Part shown: in pieces, positions 1 to 7,459 of the stretch | How the letters are laid out: each line of letters opens with the position of its first letter | How positions within the stretch are numbered: the first letter of the stretch is position 1 | Assembly (NCBI GenBank): GCA_011620465.1 | Contig: WOZC01000160.1 | Span: 1-16,723 of the forward strand | Origin: Anaerolineaceae bacterium | Lineage (GTDB): Bacteria > Chloroflexota > Anaerolineae > Anaerolineales > Anaerolineaceae | Direction of reading: 5' to 3' | Length of the DNA: 16,723 bases | Program-made: the position numbers and the translations under genes | Notes under the pieces: model-generated | The model's input: only the letters and a program-made list of their open reading frames with translations | The model's database searches: none | What the model was told of the DNA's origin: nothing

Positions 1-1
1 G

Positions 2-2002
2 AACGACACAGCTCAGCTGAACTACCTGAACCCGGAGGTTCGCGAGGCTGTCATCCAGACCATCCTGGCTGTTGCTCGTAAATTCCCAATCATCCGTTTC
101 GATGCCGCCATGACGCTGACCAAAAAGCATTACCAGCGCTTGTGGTTTCCTCAACCAGGAAGCGGCGGAGACATCCCCTCCCGCGCAGACTATGCCATGA
201 GCAAAGAAACCTTTGACCAGTTGATGCCAGAGGAATTTTGGCGGGAAGTTGTAGACAGGGTTGCTACAGAAGTACCAGATACCCTCCTCCTTGCTGAAGC
301 TTTCTGGCTGATGGAAGGGTATTTTGTCCGTACACTGGGTATGCACCGGGTTTATAACAGTGCCTTCATGAATATGCTTCGGAATGAAGAAAATGAAAAA
401 TACCGCCAGTTGATCAAGAACACGCTGGTTTACGACCCGCAAATCTTGAAACGATACGTCAACTTCATGAACAACCCCGACGAAAAGACGGCTGTGGAGC
501 AATTTGGCAAAGGCGATAAGTACTTTGGCATCTGCACCCTGTTGTCAACCATGCCAGGTTTGCCCATGTTCGGTCACGGACAAATCGAGGGTTATTCTGA
601 AAAGTACGGTATGGAATACTACCGTCCCTATTGGGATGAAACCCCCGACCAGGGACTGGTCAACCACCACGCTGCGACCATCTTCCCGATTTTGCATAAG
701 CGCAAGGTCTTTGCTGATGTGGAAGACTTCCGCCTCTATGATTTCTGGAGCGATGGCGGCTTTGTTGACGAGAACGTGTTTGCTTACAGCAATTACCACC
801 AGGGTCAAGCTGCCCTGGTCATCTACAACAACCGTTTTGGGGATAGTTCGGGTTGGATCAAACAATCGGCGCCCTACCTCGTAAAAGATGAGAATGAAGG
901 GCAATTACGTCAAAGCAACCTTGCTGATGCCCTGCATTTGCATGGAAACAATGAAGACTTTGTGCTCTTCAGAGACAACACTTCCCGGTTATGGTTCCTC
1001 AGACGTCTTGGAGAAATCCGCGAACAAGGAATGCATTTTGATTTACATGCTTACAGTCACCAGGTCTTACTTGATTTCCAGATCGTGAACGGACCTCAAT
1101 TTAGTTCGTTGTATCAAACGCTCAACGGGCAAGGTATCGCTGACCTCGGCGGAGCACTTGAGGAGATCATCGATACCCCCTTGCTGCAACCCCTGCGGGC
1201 AGTGGTCAACACCCAGTCCTTAAAAGGCTTAAGCAAACCTGTACTGCAAGATGATGAAAACAAGCTCCCTGAAAGCCTCTTGGACGCGACAATGGAATAC
1301 CTGTGGCAAGCGGGAAAATCCCAAACAAACTCCTATGAACTTGAATCAGCCCATGAACGGGCAAAAAATCTGATTGCCGCCCTCTCAGATCCTGAAAAGA
1401 TGAATGGGCGACTTGGGCTTTCGGCAATGTTAACTACGCGTAACGCTTACGAAAGTTTACGGAGTAAGCTTGAAAGCGATCCGCGAAGACAATATGTTTT
1501 GATGGTATGGGCGTTTTTGAGCAATCTTTGTGGACCAGGCAACGAACCTGCAGCCCGGAAGTTGAACCGTGAGATTGCAGAGCGGAAACCAGTCGCAAAA
1601 CTCGTCAACCAAACCCTGGGTCAATTAGGTTTTACAGAATATGAGTCCTGGAAGGCTACCCAGGCAATCCCGGCGCTCATTACCGACCTGCAGCCGATGG
1701 ATGCTGATGAAAGCGCAAAAACACTCCTTGAAAAATGGGTTGCAGACCCTGCCGTGACTAAGTATCTGGAAGTCAACGAATACAACGGTATTCGCTGGTT
1801 CAATAAGGAACACTTTGAAAACCTTCTCTGGTATCAACGTGCTGCCAGGCTGCTGACACTCGCGATCGATCAAGAAGCGGACCCAAATGAAATCCTGGAA
1901 TCAATCTTGAGACAGGAACATGTATTCGCTGAAATCAGCGACGCTGAAGAAGGCTCAGAATACCAGTTGGATAAGCTGCTCGGGTTACTCGATCAGGAGT
2001 AA
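2..2002 (+). CDS. Alpha-amylase family (GH13-type) glycoside hydrolase, 5' end cut by window edge
   Basis: The frame is open from base 2 with no start, so the first residues lie outside the window; the ATG at 110 is internal, because the catalytic motif precedes it. What remains is 666 aa. GH13 region II appears as IIRFDAAM with the nucleophile Asp at partial residue 34. Region III appears as TLLLAEAFW with the acid/base Glu at about residue 99. Region IV appears as FMNNPDE with the stabilising Asp at about residue 160, but the usual His before it is Pro. Region I is outside the window. After the barrel come a beta-type segment and, from about residue 400, a long helical extension without a recognised fold. 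The enzyme probably acts on alpha-glucans; hydrolase versus transferase cannot be decided. The stop overlaps the convergent GH57 gene by 10 bp. Confidence 0.88.
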   Translation, partial: NDTAQLNYLNPEVREAVIQTILAVARKFPIIRFDAAMTLTKKHYQRLWFPQPGSGGDIPSRADYAMSKETFDQLMPEEFWREVVDRVATEVPDTLLLAEAFWLMEGYFVRTLGMHRVYNSAFMNMLRNEENEKYRQLIKNTLVYDPQILKRYVNFMNNPDEKTAVEQFGKGDKYFGICTLLSTMPGLPMFGHGQIEGYSEKYGMEYYRPYWDETPDQGLVNHHAATIFPILHKRKVFADVEDFRLYDFWSDGGFVDENVFAYSNYHQGQAALVIYNNRFGDSSGWIKQSAPYLVKDENEGQLRQSNLADALHLHGNNEDFVLFRDNTSRLWFLRRLGEIREQGMHFDLHAYSHQVLLDFQIVNGPQFSSLYQTLNGQGIADLGGALEEIIDTPLLQPLRAVVNTQSLKGLSKPVLQDDENKLPESLLDATMEYLWQAGKSQTNSYELESAHERAKNLIAALSDPEKMNGRLGLSAMLTTRNAYESLRSKLESDPRRQYVLMVWAFLSNLCGPGNEPAARKLNREIAERKPVAKLVNQTLGQLGFTEYESWKATQAIPALITDLQPMDADESAKTLLEKWVADPAVTKYLEVNEYNGIRWFNKEHFENLLWYQRAARLLTLAIDQEADPNEILESILRQEHVFAEISDAEEGSEYQLDKLLGLLDQE

Positions 2003-3381
2003 GTTTCGTTTTTAGCTCTAATCAAGGTCTGAGTGAAGACAGTGTCGGCTCTCAGACCTGATTTTTTATCTCTTACATCTGCCAACGACTTGATGATCTC
2101 TGGTTCAATGTGTTCTCCAGTCGCCAATTCAGTCAGCCAGACTGCCATAGCCGTATAAGCGATATTGTTCTGAGGTTCGATGCGGTGAAATTCCTGGTGA
2201 AACCACCCACAAGATGTGAACATTCTTTGGCGTTTGATTTGAGCCTTCATCAGAATATTGATTTTTTCCAAATCAGAAATTGAAAAATTGCTTCCGCCTT
2301 CTTCTGTGATCAGATCAGATAGCGCTTTTTGACCATTGAAGACTCTGATGTAATTGTTGCGAAACCGCCATGGGTCAGTCACAAACCCGGATATAAAGCG
2401 CACATAAGCCTGGTCGAGCCAGTCGGCAACTTCATGCAGGGATCGAAACAGAGGCTCTTTCCAGTCTGCTCCGGGAGTACAGCCACAATCCTTTTTCCAC
2501 CGGTCAACTCCGTGGAAGCACGACCAGGATGAAGGCGAGACCAGCATTGCCCTGGCATTTACCTCATTTTCCTGCAGCCACTTACCCGGATAGGTCCAGT
2601 TGAGGTCGGATTGAGATTGACCAGATTTGAGAACGTAGTCAAGAAAGATGTCGCGGAACTTTTGATGGTGTCCATAGAGTTCGCCATCGCTGGCGATGAT
2701 GTTCAACCCGGTTTGGTCCTGACTTAGCTTTTCACGAACTGTATACAAAAAGCGGTCACCATTTTCTGTGCTATCAGGAATAAAACTGACCATCGTGCTC
2801 AGTTCGCGGTGATAAGGAAAAACTACAAAAGGCTCTCTTCCTCCTGGAAGATCAACCAGGTATGGACCCGGACGACCGTCAATTGACCGAACTTGCCAGG
2901 GTGCCAAAATAGTAAATTTGAGCCCCTGGTCAGATAGCACACATAAGGTATCCAGGTCGGCTCCAGTCTCCGGTAGCCACATACCTTCCGGTTTATGACC
3001 AAAGCGATATTCAAAATCATAAATACCCCAATAAATCTGGGTAATTTTATCTTCAGGGGTCGACAGTGGAAGAATGGCATGGTGAGAACTTTGAGCCATC
3101 CCATTGCCAACCCCAAATTTGTCGAAGTTCGCTCTCTCCTGGTCAACAATCATCTGGGCGATTTCTGGTTTATACCCCCACATCCAGCGAAACAGTGTCG
3201 GACCGATGTTGAAGCTGATCTTGCCTAAATTGCCAGCCAGCACGTTAGGCTCATAGCATTCAGACAGGATTTTCTCGTTCCAGTTTTTGAACGGCTCTGC
3301 GCCTATTTCTGAAGGTATGTAATTGGAGATGGGGTCTTCGCGCGGTGGTTGGTAAAAATGCCCATGGATACAGAGATTCAT
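1993..3381 (-). CDS. Glycoside hydrolase family 57 protein
   Basis: This 462-aa protein has the GH57 motifs in order: HGHFYQPP at residues 6-13, AQSSHHAILPL at 96-106, GMWLPETGAD at 133-142 with the expected nucleophile Glu138, and ASDGELYGHH at 230-239 with the expected acid/base Asp232. The family cleaves or transfers alpha-glucans (amylase, pullulanase, branching or 4-alpha-glucanotransferase activity) in a (beta/alpha)7 barrel; the exact reaction cannot be told. No signal peptide is seen, so it is probably cytoplasmic. HGHFYQPPRE-type members that I recall are often much longer, with an extra C-terminal domain; this one is short. The ATG overlaps the stop of the upstream SDR gene as ATGA. 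AAGGA about 14 nt upstream may serve as ribosome binding site, so the pair is probably translationally coupled. Confidence 0.88.
   Translation of the reverse strand: MNLCIHGHFYQPPREDPISNYIPSEIGAEPFKNWNEKILSECYEPNVLAGNLGKISFNIGPTLFRWMWGYKPEIAQMIVDQERANFDKFGVGNGMAQSSHHAILPLSTPEDKITQIYWGIYDFEYRFGHKPEGMWLPETGADLDTLCVLSDQGLKFTILAPWQVRSIDGRPGPYLVDLPGGREPFVVFPYHRELSTMVSFIPDSTENGDRFLYTVREKLSQDQTGLNIIASDGELYGHHQKFRDIFLDYVLKSGQSQSDLNWTYPGKWLQENEVNARAMLVSPSSWSCFHGVDRWKKDCGCTPGADWKEPLFRSLHEVADWLDQAYVRFISGFVTDPWRFRNNYIRVFNGQKALSDLITEEGGSNFSISDLEKINILMKAQIKRQRMFTSCGWFHQEFHRIEPQNNIAYTAMAVWLTELATGEHIEPEIIKSLADVRDKKSGLRADTVFTQTLIRAKNETYS
2025..2067 (+). terminator. Rho-independent terminator of the GH13 gene, inside the antisense GH57 coding end
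   Basis: AGGTCTGAG at 2025-2033 pairs perfectly with CTCAGACCT at 2051-2059 across a 17-nt loop. It is followed by GA and a run of six T at 2062-2067. The T run exists only on the plus strand, so it would stop GH13 transcription 22 bp after its stop codon. The whole hairpin lies within the last 25 codons of the minus-strand GH57 gene. Confidence 0.75.
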
Positions 3382-4283
3382 AGAGTTGATCTTTTTCCTT
3401 GTAAATAATTAAGTTTTACTTTCATCCTGGCAGGATTGATCTGAAAAATCCTGGACATGCTGTCCAAAGCAGTTGTTCGATTTTCAGCCAGGTAGTCCAT
3501 CCAGTATACATTAATTGGTGGATTTTTCATGTTGTTCTCAATCATTTGGCTTAAGAAACTGTATTGGACTGGTGAGATATTTAAGAAATTCGGATTCTTG
3601 CCCATCGCCTCCCCAACCAGTTGAGCAATTTCTCGATAGGTCAACTGCTCAGGACCGCCTACTTCAATGATTCGATTAAGCAAATCTGGCATATCCATTG
3701 ACCAGATAAGACCAGTTACAAAATCATCGATCCAAAGAGGTTGCAGCAAAACCTGTCCTTCTCCCGGCAAGAAGAAAAACCCCAGGAACTTCTTCAGCAA
3801 GCGGGCAATCGATTCTGTGAAATGATCGCCTTCGCCAAAAAGCCAACCGCTTCGAAAAATGATGTATGGCAAGCCAGATTTCCTGACCACCTCTTCGCCA
3901 AGCCCTTTAGCTTTCAGGAGACCATAGGCAGAATTCTTATCAGCTCCAAGGTGGCTGATGTAATAGAATCGCCTGACATCGGCTTGCCTGGCAATTTCTG
4001 TAAACGCTTCCAGGTTTCGGATTTCGAATTTGGTCAAATCGGCTTTAATTCCTTCTTGTTCCACACCAGCAAGGTGAAAGATGGTATCGACTTGATTAAA
4101 GGCCGAACGCAAACTACCGCTGTCTTCCATCGAGCTCAAGACGATGTCATAGTTTTTTCCCTTTGGTAAATCTCCGCCAATCGAACCTGGAGACAATAAC
4201 AGACGATAGTCGAGGGAATTAGCCTCCAATTTTTCAATGAATTTCTTACCGATAAAACCGGTACTTCCGGTGACCAAAATCAT
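3378..4283 (-). CDS. Atypical SDR-family NAD(P)-binding epimerase/dehydratase-like protein
   Basis: The N-terminus reads MILVTGSTGFIGKKF, the Rossmann dinucleotide-binding motif (GxxGxxG) directly after a beta strand. Further in are FHLAGVEQ, a YISHLGAD strand, a YGLLK segment matching the YxxxK catalytic pair, and the IIFRSGWLFGEG strand typical of extended and atypical SDRs related to the NDUFA9/nucleoside-diphosphate-sugar epimerase group. The substrate is unknown. I chose the ATG at 4283 (301 aa) because the Rossmann strand starts there and because an extended -10 promoter lies just upstream. An in-frame ATG at 4316 would add 11 residues that contain the promoter sequence. The stop overlaps the GH57 start by 4 bp. 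Neighbouring sugar enzymes make a sugar-related role possible, but this is only inference. Confidence 0.82.
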   Translation of the reverse strand: MILVTGSTGFIGKKFIEKLEANSLDYRLLLSPGSIGGDLPKGKNYDIVLSSMEDSGSLRSAFNQVDTIFHLAGVEQEGIKADLTKFEIRNLEAFTEIARQADVRRFYYISHLGADKNSAYGLLKAKGLGEEVVRKSGLPYIIFRSGWLFGEGDHFTESIARLLKKFLGFFFLPGEGQVLLQPLWIDDFVTGLIWSMDMPDLLNRIIEVGGPEQLTYREIAQLVGEAMGKNPNFLNISPVQYSFLSQMIENNMKNPPINVYWMDYLAENRTTALDSMSRIFQINPARMKVKLNYLQGKRSTL

Positions 4284-4290
4284 GCAAGCA

Positions 4291-4299
4291 ATTATAGCA
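4291..4299 (-). promoter_or_regulatory. Extended -10 promoter of the SDR-GH57 operon, probably leaderless
   Basis: Read on the minus strand, the sequence is TGCTATAAT: a perfect TGn extended -10 with a perfect TATAAT. The last base of the hexamer is 7 nt before the ATG at 4283, so the expected transcription start is at or within a base or two of the start codon. No good -35 is visible, which fits an extended -10 promoter. No Shine-Dalgarno lies before the ATG. Confidence 0.6.
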
Positions 4300-4362
4300 G
4301 GAAAGGAAATTGGCATACTACTTGCACATTACTTGTGGTAAGAATTGTGATTGGATGGAGAT

Positions 4363-5637
4363 ATGGAAAAGAAAATCGGCTTTCACTATTTTCAGGATTT
4401 GAACCATTACCAGAGCCGGGATCTGGCGCTATGGAAACCTGAGTTGGAGTCATTGCAGTCAGGATGGCTGGTATTGAAAGCAAGTCCCTCTTATGCAATC
4501 CCAGAGGAATTCATCAGCGGTATGCTCGATTCAGGTGTACAACCGATCATCCACTTTGATTTTGCAGTCAATTCAGAAGTCCGTGCCGAAGATTTGCGCA
4601 TTCTACTCAGTTCATATGCCAAATGGGGAGTCAAATATGTGGTTTTCTTTGATCGACCAAATATGAAATCCAGCTGGCTGCACGATACCTGGTCGCAAGG
4701 CGACCTGGTTGAGCGATTCTTAGACCGTTATCTGCCCTTCGTTCGGGCTGCAGAGCAACATGGATTGATTCCGATTTTTCCACCCTTACAACCGGGTGGT
4801 GATTATTGGGATCTCTCTTTCCTGAAAAAGGTCCTGAACCTTGCCAAGCAGCGCCGTTCGCTCGATTTCGTCTCCAATCTTCATATTGCCGTCAGTTCTC
4901 AGACCTTCAATCATCCTTTGAGTTGGGGCGCAGGTGGCAAGCGAAATTGGAAAGTCCCGCGTCCGTATTCCAAGAGTGAAATTGGCGAAGAGGATCACAT
5001 CGGCTTTAACACCTGGCAATGGTATGCAGAATTGGTAAACAGCATCTTAGGGGTGGATCCCAAGATGTTCCTGTTCTATTTCGGCAGTTCTGATATTAAC
5101 AGCAGCGTTTTGGATCCCAAAGTCTCGTTTGAAGAGCTGATCGAGTTCGCCCTTAGCCCTTCTGAAGAAGCTGGGCGGGCTGCTGATCAGAAAAGTAATA
5201 TCCTCGGCTGCCTGTTTTGGATCCTTAGTTCCAGCGAAGAAAGCAATGAAGGCACGACCGCCTTCTTTGATGTGACTGGCAAACCGAAGGTCGCGGCGAT
5301 CCCAGCATACAAAGAAAAGCTGGAACATACTCGCAAGCAAACCCTGGAATTTGCAGTTTCTGACCGCTTGGCATCCTGGATTTACCCGATCGATCACTAC
5401 CTGCTGCTGCCTTCCTACGAATGGGGCATTCCGGAAAATACGCTGGATCGCATCCGACCGATTATTCGCGATTCGCGACCAACGATCGGGTTTTCCCTAA
5501 TTGAAGCAACCAACGCACGCAAGGTGACCATCTGGAATGAAAACGGTGCATTCAGTGTGCATGACATTGATATTTTACGAGAAGCCGGCTGCCTGATCGA
5601 TGAGCAGATCATCAACAGCATCGGTGTTCCGGTTTAG
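4363..5637 (+). CDS. Unrecognised protein with TIM-barrel, glycosidase-like N-terminal region
   Basis: This 424-aa protein is of unknown function. Alternating strands and helices such as GWLVLKAS, VQPIIHFDF, KYVVFFDRPN, LIPIFPPLQPGG, VSNLHIAVSSQ and KMFLFYFGSSD look like a (beta/alpha)8 barrel of glycoside-hydrolase type; no catalytic pair can be assigned with confidence. A separate module of about 90 residues follows (roughly 330-424), containing YLLLPSYEWG and RPTIGFSLIEA. No signal peptide or membrane helix is present. I prefer the ATG at 4363, preceded by GGATGGAG, over the TTG at 4351. The stop is 17 bp before ftsZ on the same strand with no terminator between, so the two are probably cotranscribed. 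Divergent from the SDR gene, with 79 bp between the starts. Confidence 0.72.
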   Translation: MEKKIGFHYFQDLNHYQSRDLALWKPELESLQSGWLVLKASPSYAIPEEFISGMLDSGVQPIIHFDFAVNSEVRAEDLRILLSSYAKWGVKYVVFFDRPNMKSSWLHDTWSQGDLVERFLDRYLPFVRAAEQHGLIPIFPPLQPGGDYWDLSFLKKVLNLAKQRRSLDFVSNLHIAVSSQTFNHPLSWGAGGKRNWKVPRPYSKSEIGEEDHIGFNTWQWYAELVNSILGVDPKMFLFYFGSSDINSSVLDPKVSFEELIEFALSPSEEAGRAADQKSNILGCLFWILSSSEESNEGTTAFFDVTGKPKVAAIPAYKEKLEHTRKQTLEFAVSDRLASWIYPIDHYLLLPSYEWGIPENTLDRIRPIIRDSRPTIGFSLIEATNARKVTIWNENGAFSVHDIDILREAGCLIDEQIINSIGVPV

Positions 5638-5654
5638 GATGAAAGAGAGAAAAC

Positions 5655-6824
5655 ATGTATTCAACCCGCGCTAATTCAAGTCAAATCTCCCCCACTGTTC
5701 CAAAAATTGTGGTTATTGGTTTGGGAGGCGGAGGTTCCAACGCAGTCAATCGTATGATTGAAGGCGGAATGCAAGGAGTTACATTTGTGGCGGTTAACAC
5801 AGATGCCCAGGCGCTGGCTATCAACCTGGCTCCAAACAAAATCCAGCTGGGTCCAAAACTGACCCGTGGGTTGGGAGCTGGAGGTCTGCCTACGGTTGGT
5901 GAATCTGCAGCCGAAGAGAGCACTAAAGAATTGGCAAGCTATCTTCAAGGTTCAGACATGGTCTTCCTGACCGCTGGTATGGGCGGTGGGACTGGAACTG
6001 GGGCAATCCCGATCGCAGCCAAAGTCGCCAAAGCTTGCGGAGCTGTCACAGTCGCGATCGTTACCAAGCCATTCTCTTTCGAACTCGGTCGGCGTCAAAC
6101 CAATGCCAACAGTGGTATTCAAAAACTGAAGGAATACACCGACACACTCATCGTCATCCCCAACGATAAATTGCTCGAGGTCGCGCCCAGAGATCTACCG
6201 CTCGAAATGGCATTCACCTTGGCAGATGATGTATTGAGACAAGGTGTGCAAGGAATTTCCGAACTGGTAACCGAAACGGGTTTGATCAACGTTGATTTCT
6301 CTCATATCAAAAATATCATGACACGTGGTGGTGGTGCCTTGATGTCCATCGGTACTGGCAGTGGACCAAACAAAATCCAACAAGCAATCGAAAAAGCGCT
6401 CCATCATCCTTTGCTGGATGACATCGACCTCTATTCAGCCTCCGGAATGATCGCCAACTTTACCGGAAGTGAAAATATGTCCTTCCGGGATGTAACCGAT
6501 GCTCTCAAAACACTCCAGAATGCCACTGGTGGGCATGCCGATATTATCCCAGGTATCATTACTGATCCGAGAATGGAAGACCGTGTTCAATTGATTTTGA
6601 TTGTTACAGGGATCGGTGCACCAAAAGCAAATTTTCAGTCTGAAAGTTTCAATGGTTTGGCTCAATCCCAGGTGGAAGAACCGCTCTCAGTTGAAACTGA
6701 GCCCAAGCATGTTTACAAAGAGCCAGCTGCCAACAATGAGATCGGTCTCGAGCAATATCCACAGGTTGATAACCAGGATAATCTCTCAGTTCCTGCCTTT
6801 TTACGCAGGAGGGTAAAGAAGTAA
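5655..6824 (+). CDS. ftsZ: Cell division GTPase FtsZ, divergent, T7-loop Asp replaced by His
   Basis: FtsZ is a tubulin-like GTPase that forms the division ring at midcell. This 389-aa protein has the glycine-rich T1 loop (VIGLGGGGSNAVNRM, residues 19-34), the tubulin signature GGGTGTG (110-116), PFSFE (139-143), IPNDKLL (168-174) and ADDVLRQGVQGI (190-201). It ends with the conserved C-terminal peptide LSVPAFLRR, used by membrane tethers. Two GTPase sites deviate. The T7 loop reads NVDFSH (212-217) where E. coli has NVDFAD, so the second catalytic Asp (D212 in E. coli) is His. The T3 loop reads GAGGLPTVG instead of GAGG/ANPEVG. No ftsA, ftsQ or mur genes are adjacent. The gene is second in a four-gene unit. 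AGAGAG precedes the ATG by 5 nt. Confidence 0.93.
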   Translation: MYSTRANSSQISPTVPKIVVIGLGGGGSNAVNRMIEGGMQGVTFVAVNTDAQALAINLAPNKIQLGPKLTRGLGAGGLPTVGESAAEESTKELASYLQGSDMVFLTAGMGGGTGTGAIPIAAKVAKACGAVTVAIVTKPFSFELGRRQTNANSGIQKLKEYTDTLIVIPNDKLLEVAPRDLPLEMAFTLADDVLRQGVQGISELVTETGLINVDFSHIKNIMTRGGGALMSIGTGSGPNKIQQAIEKALHHPLLDDIDLYSASGMIANFTGSENMSFRDVTDALKTLQNATGGHADIIPGIITDPRMEDRVQLILIVTGIGAPKANFQSESFNGLAQSQVEEPLSVETEPKHVYKEPAANNEIGLEQYPQVDNQDNLSVPAFLRRRVKK

Positions 6825-6834
6825 AGTAGGTATC

Positions 6835-7056
6835 ATGAAAGCAGAAGCGATCCGTAAAGTGACTGAGAAAGTCATCAAACAGCATCCAAAACTGACTGGT
6901 AAAAGCCCAAAGATCAGTACGCCTTCACCTGGCGTTTATTTACTTTTATACAGCTTCAGCGACGATTTGCCTAATGGGAAATCAATTTCTCAGACCATAC
7001 GTGTGGTTGCGGACGAAGATGGAAATATCAGTAAGATGTCTTCCTCAAGAGGATGA
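6835..7056 (+). CDS. Small basic protein of unknown function, ftsZ operon
   Basis: This 73-aa protein starts 10 bp after the ftsZ stop. It has a lysine-rich helical N-terminus (about residues 1-23), then strand-like segments GVYLLLYSF and QTIRVVADEDGNISKM, suggesting a small alpha-plus-beta fold. No signal peptide, membrane segment, cysteine or known motif is seen. The ribosome binding site is weak (TAGG, 5-6 nt before the ATG), so it may rely on coupling from ftsZ. It is followed after 13 bp by a membrane-anchored protein. I do not recognise the family. The position suggests coexpression with FtsZ, but nothing in the sequence shows a division role. Confidence 0.65.
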   Translation: MKAEAIRKVTEKVIKQHPKLTGKSPKISTPSPGVYLLLYSFSDDLPNGKSISQTIRVVADEDGNISKMSSSRG

Positions 7057-7069
7057 ACCAGGAGTACCA

Positions 7070-7429
7070 ATGATCGCCAGAAGCTTTTCAATGGATGGCT
7101 TGAAGCCTGAGAAAAAGAGTAAAAAGATGCGCAAACAGTCTGAATCTGATCAACCGGTTCGGCTCTCTTTCGATACCCAGCGCATTTTTTCCGCAAAACA
7201 AGCCAAACCTGTTGAGCAAATTATGTTCAATGCCTCCAATATGGAACAATTGAGTTTTCAGCCTACCGTGCGCCTTGAGGTAAAACATTATTCCCCTGAA
7301 CTTCAAAAGGGCGTGACCCTGATGAACAAAGTCGGCAAACGTAATTTCTTCAAAACGCAGGCCTTTACGCTTGTCACGATTTCAGGGATGGGATTGCTGA
7401 TCGGATTCTTTATCGCATACTTTATTTGA
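7070..7429 (+). CDS. Predicted tail-anchored single-pass membrane protein, ftsZ operon
   Basis: This 119-aa protein is unrecognised. The ATG at 7070 has a good Shine-Dalgarno (AGGAG, 5 nt spacing); the same frame is open upstream to an ATG at 6974, but that would overlap the 73-aa gene and has no ribosome site. The N-terminal 35 residues are highly basic and polar (KPEKKSKKMRKQ), the middle is mixed, and the last 20 residues (TLVTISGMGLLIGFFIAYFI) form one hydrophobic helix ending at the C-terminus. It should therefore be anchored by its tail with the basic part in the cytoplasm. It is the last gene of the ftsZ unit, before a hairpin. A link between FtsZ and the membrane is an attractive but unproven idea. 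Confidence 0.68.
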   Translation: MIARSFSMDGLKPEKKSKKMRKQSESDQPVRLSFDTQRIFSAKQAKPVEQIMFNASNMEQLSFQPTVRLEVKHYSPELQKGVTLMNKVGKRNFFKTQAFTLVTISGMGLLIGFFIAYFI

Positions 7430-7459
7430 GTCATTACCAGAACGAAAAATATAATCAAC

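Noticed and set aside
110..112. ATG as start of the GH13 gene
   Set aside because: The frame is open upstream to the window edge, and the catalytic FDAA motif straddles this ATG, so it is internal.
5655..6824. CetZ, TubZ or other non-FtsZ tubulin homologue
   Set aside because: The T1 loop, IPNDKLL, VQGI and C-terminal PAFLRR peptide are those of FtsZ, despite the T7 and T3 changes.
6974..7069. N-terminal extension of the 119-aa membrane protein from an ATG at 6974
   Set aside because: It would overlap the 73-aa gene in another frame and has no Shine-Dalgarno, while the ATG at 7070 has AGGAG at good spacing.
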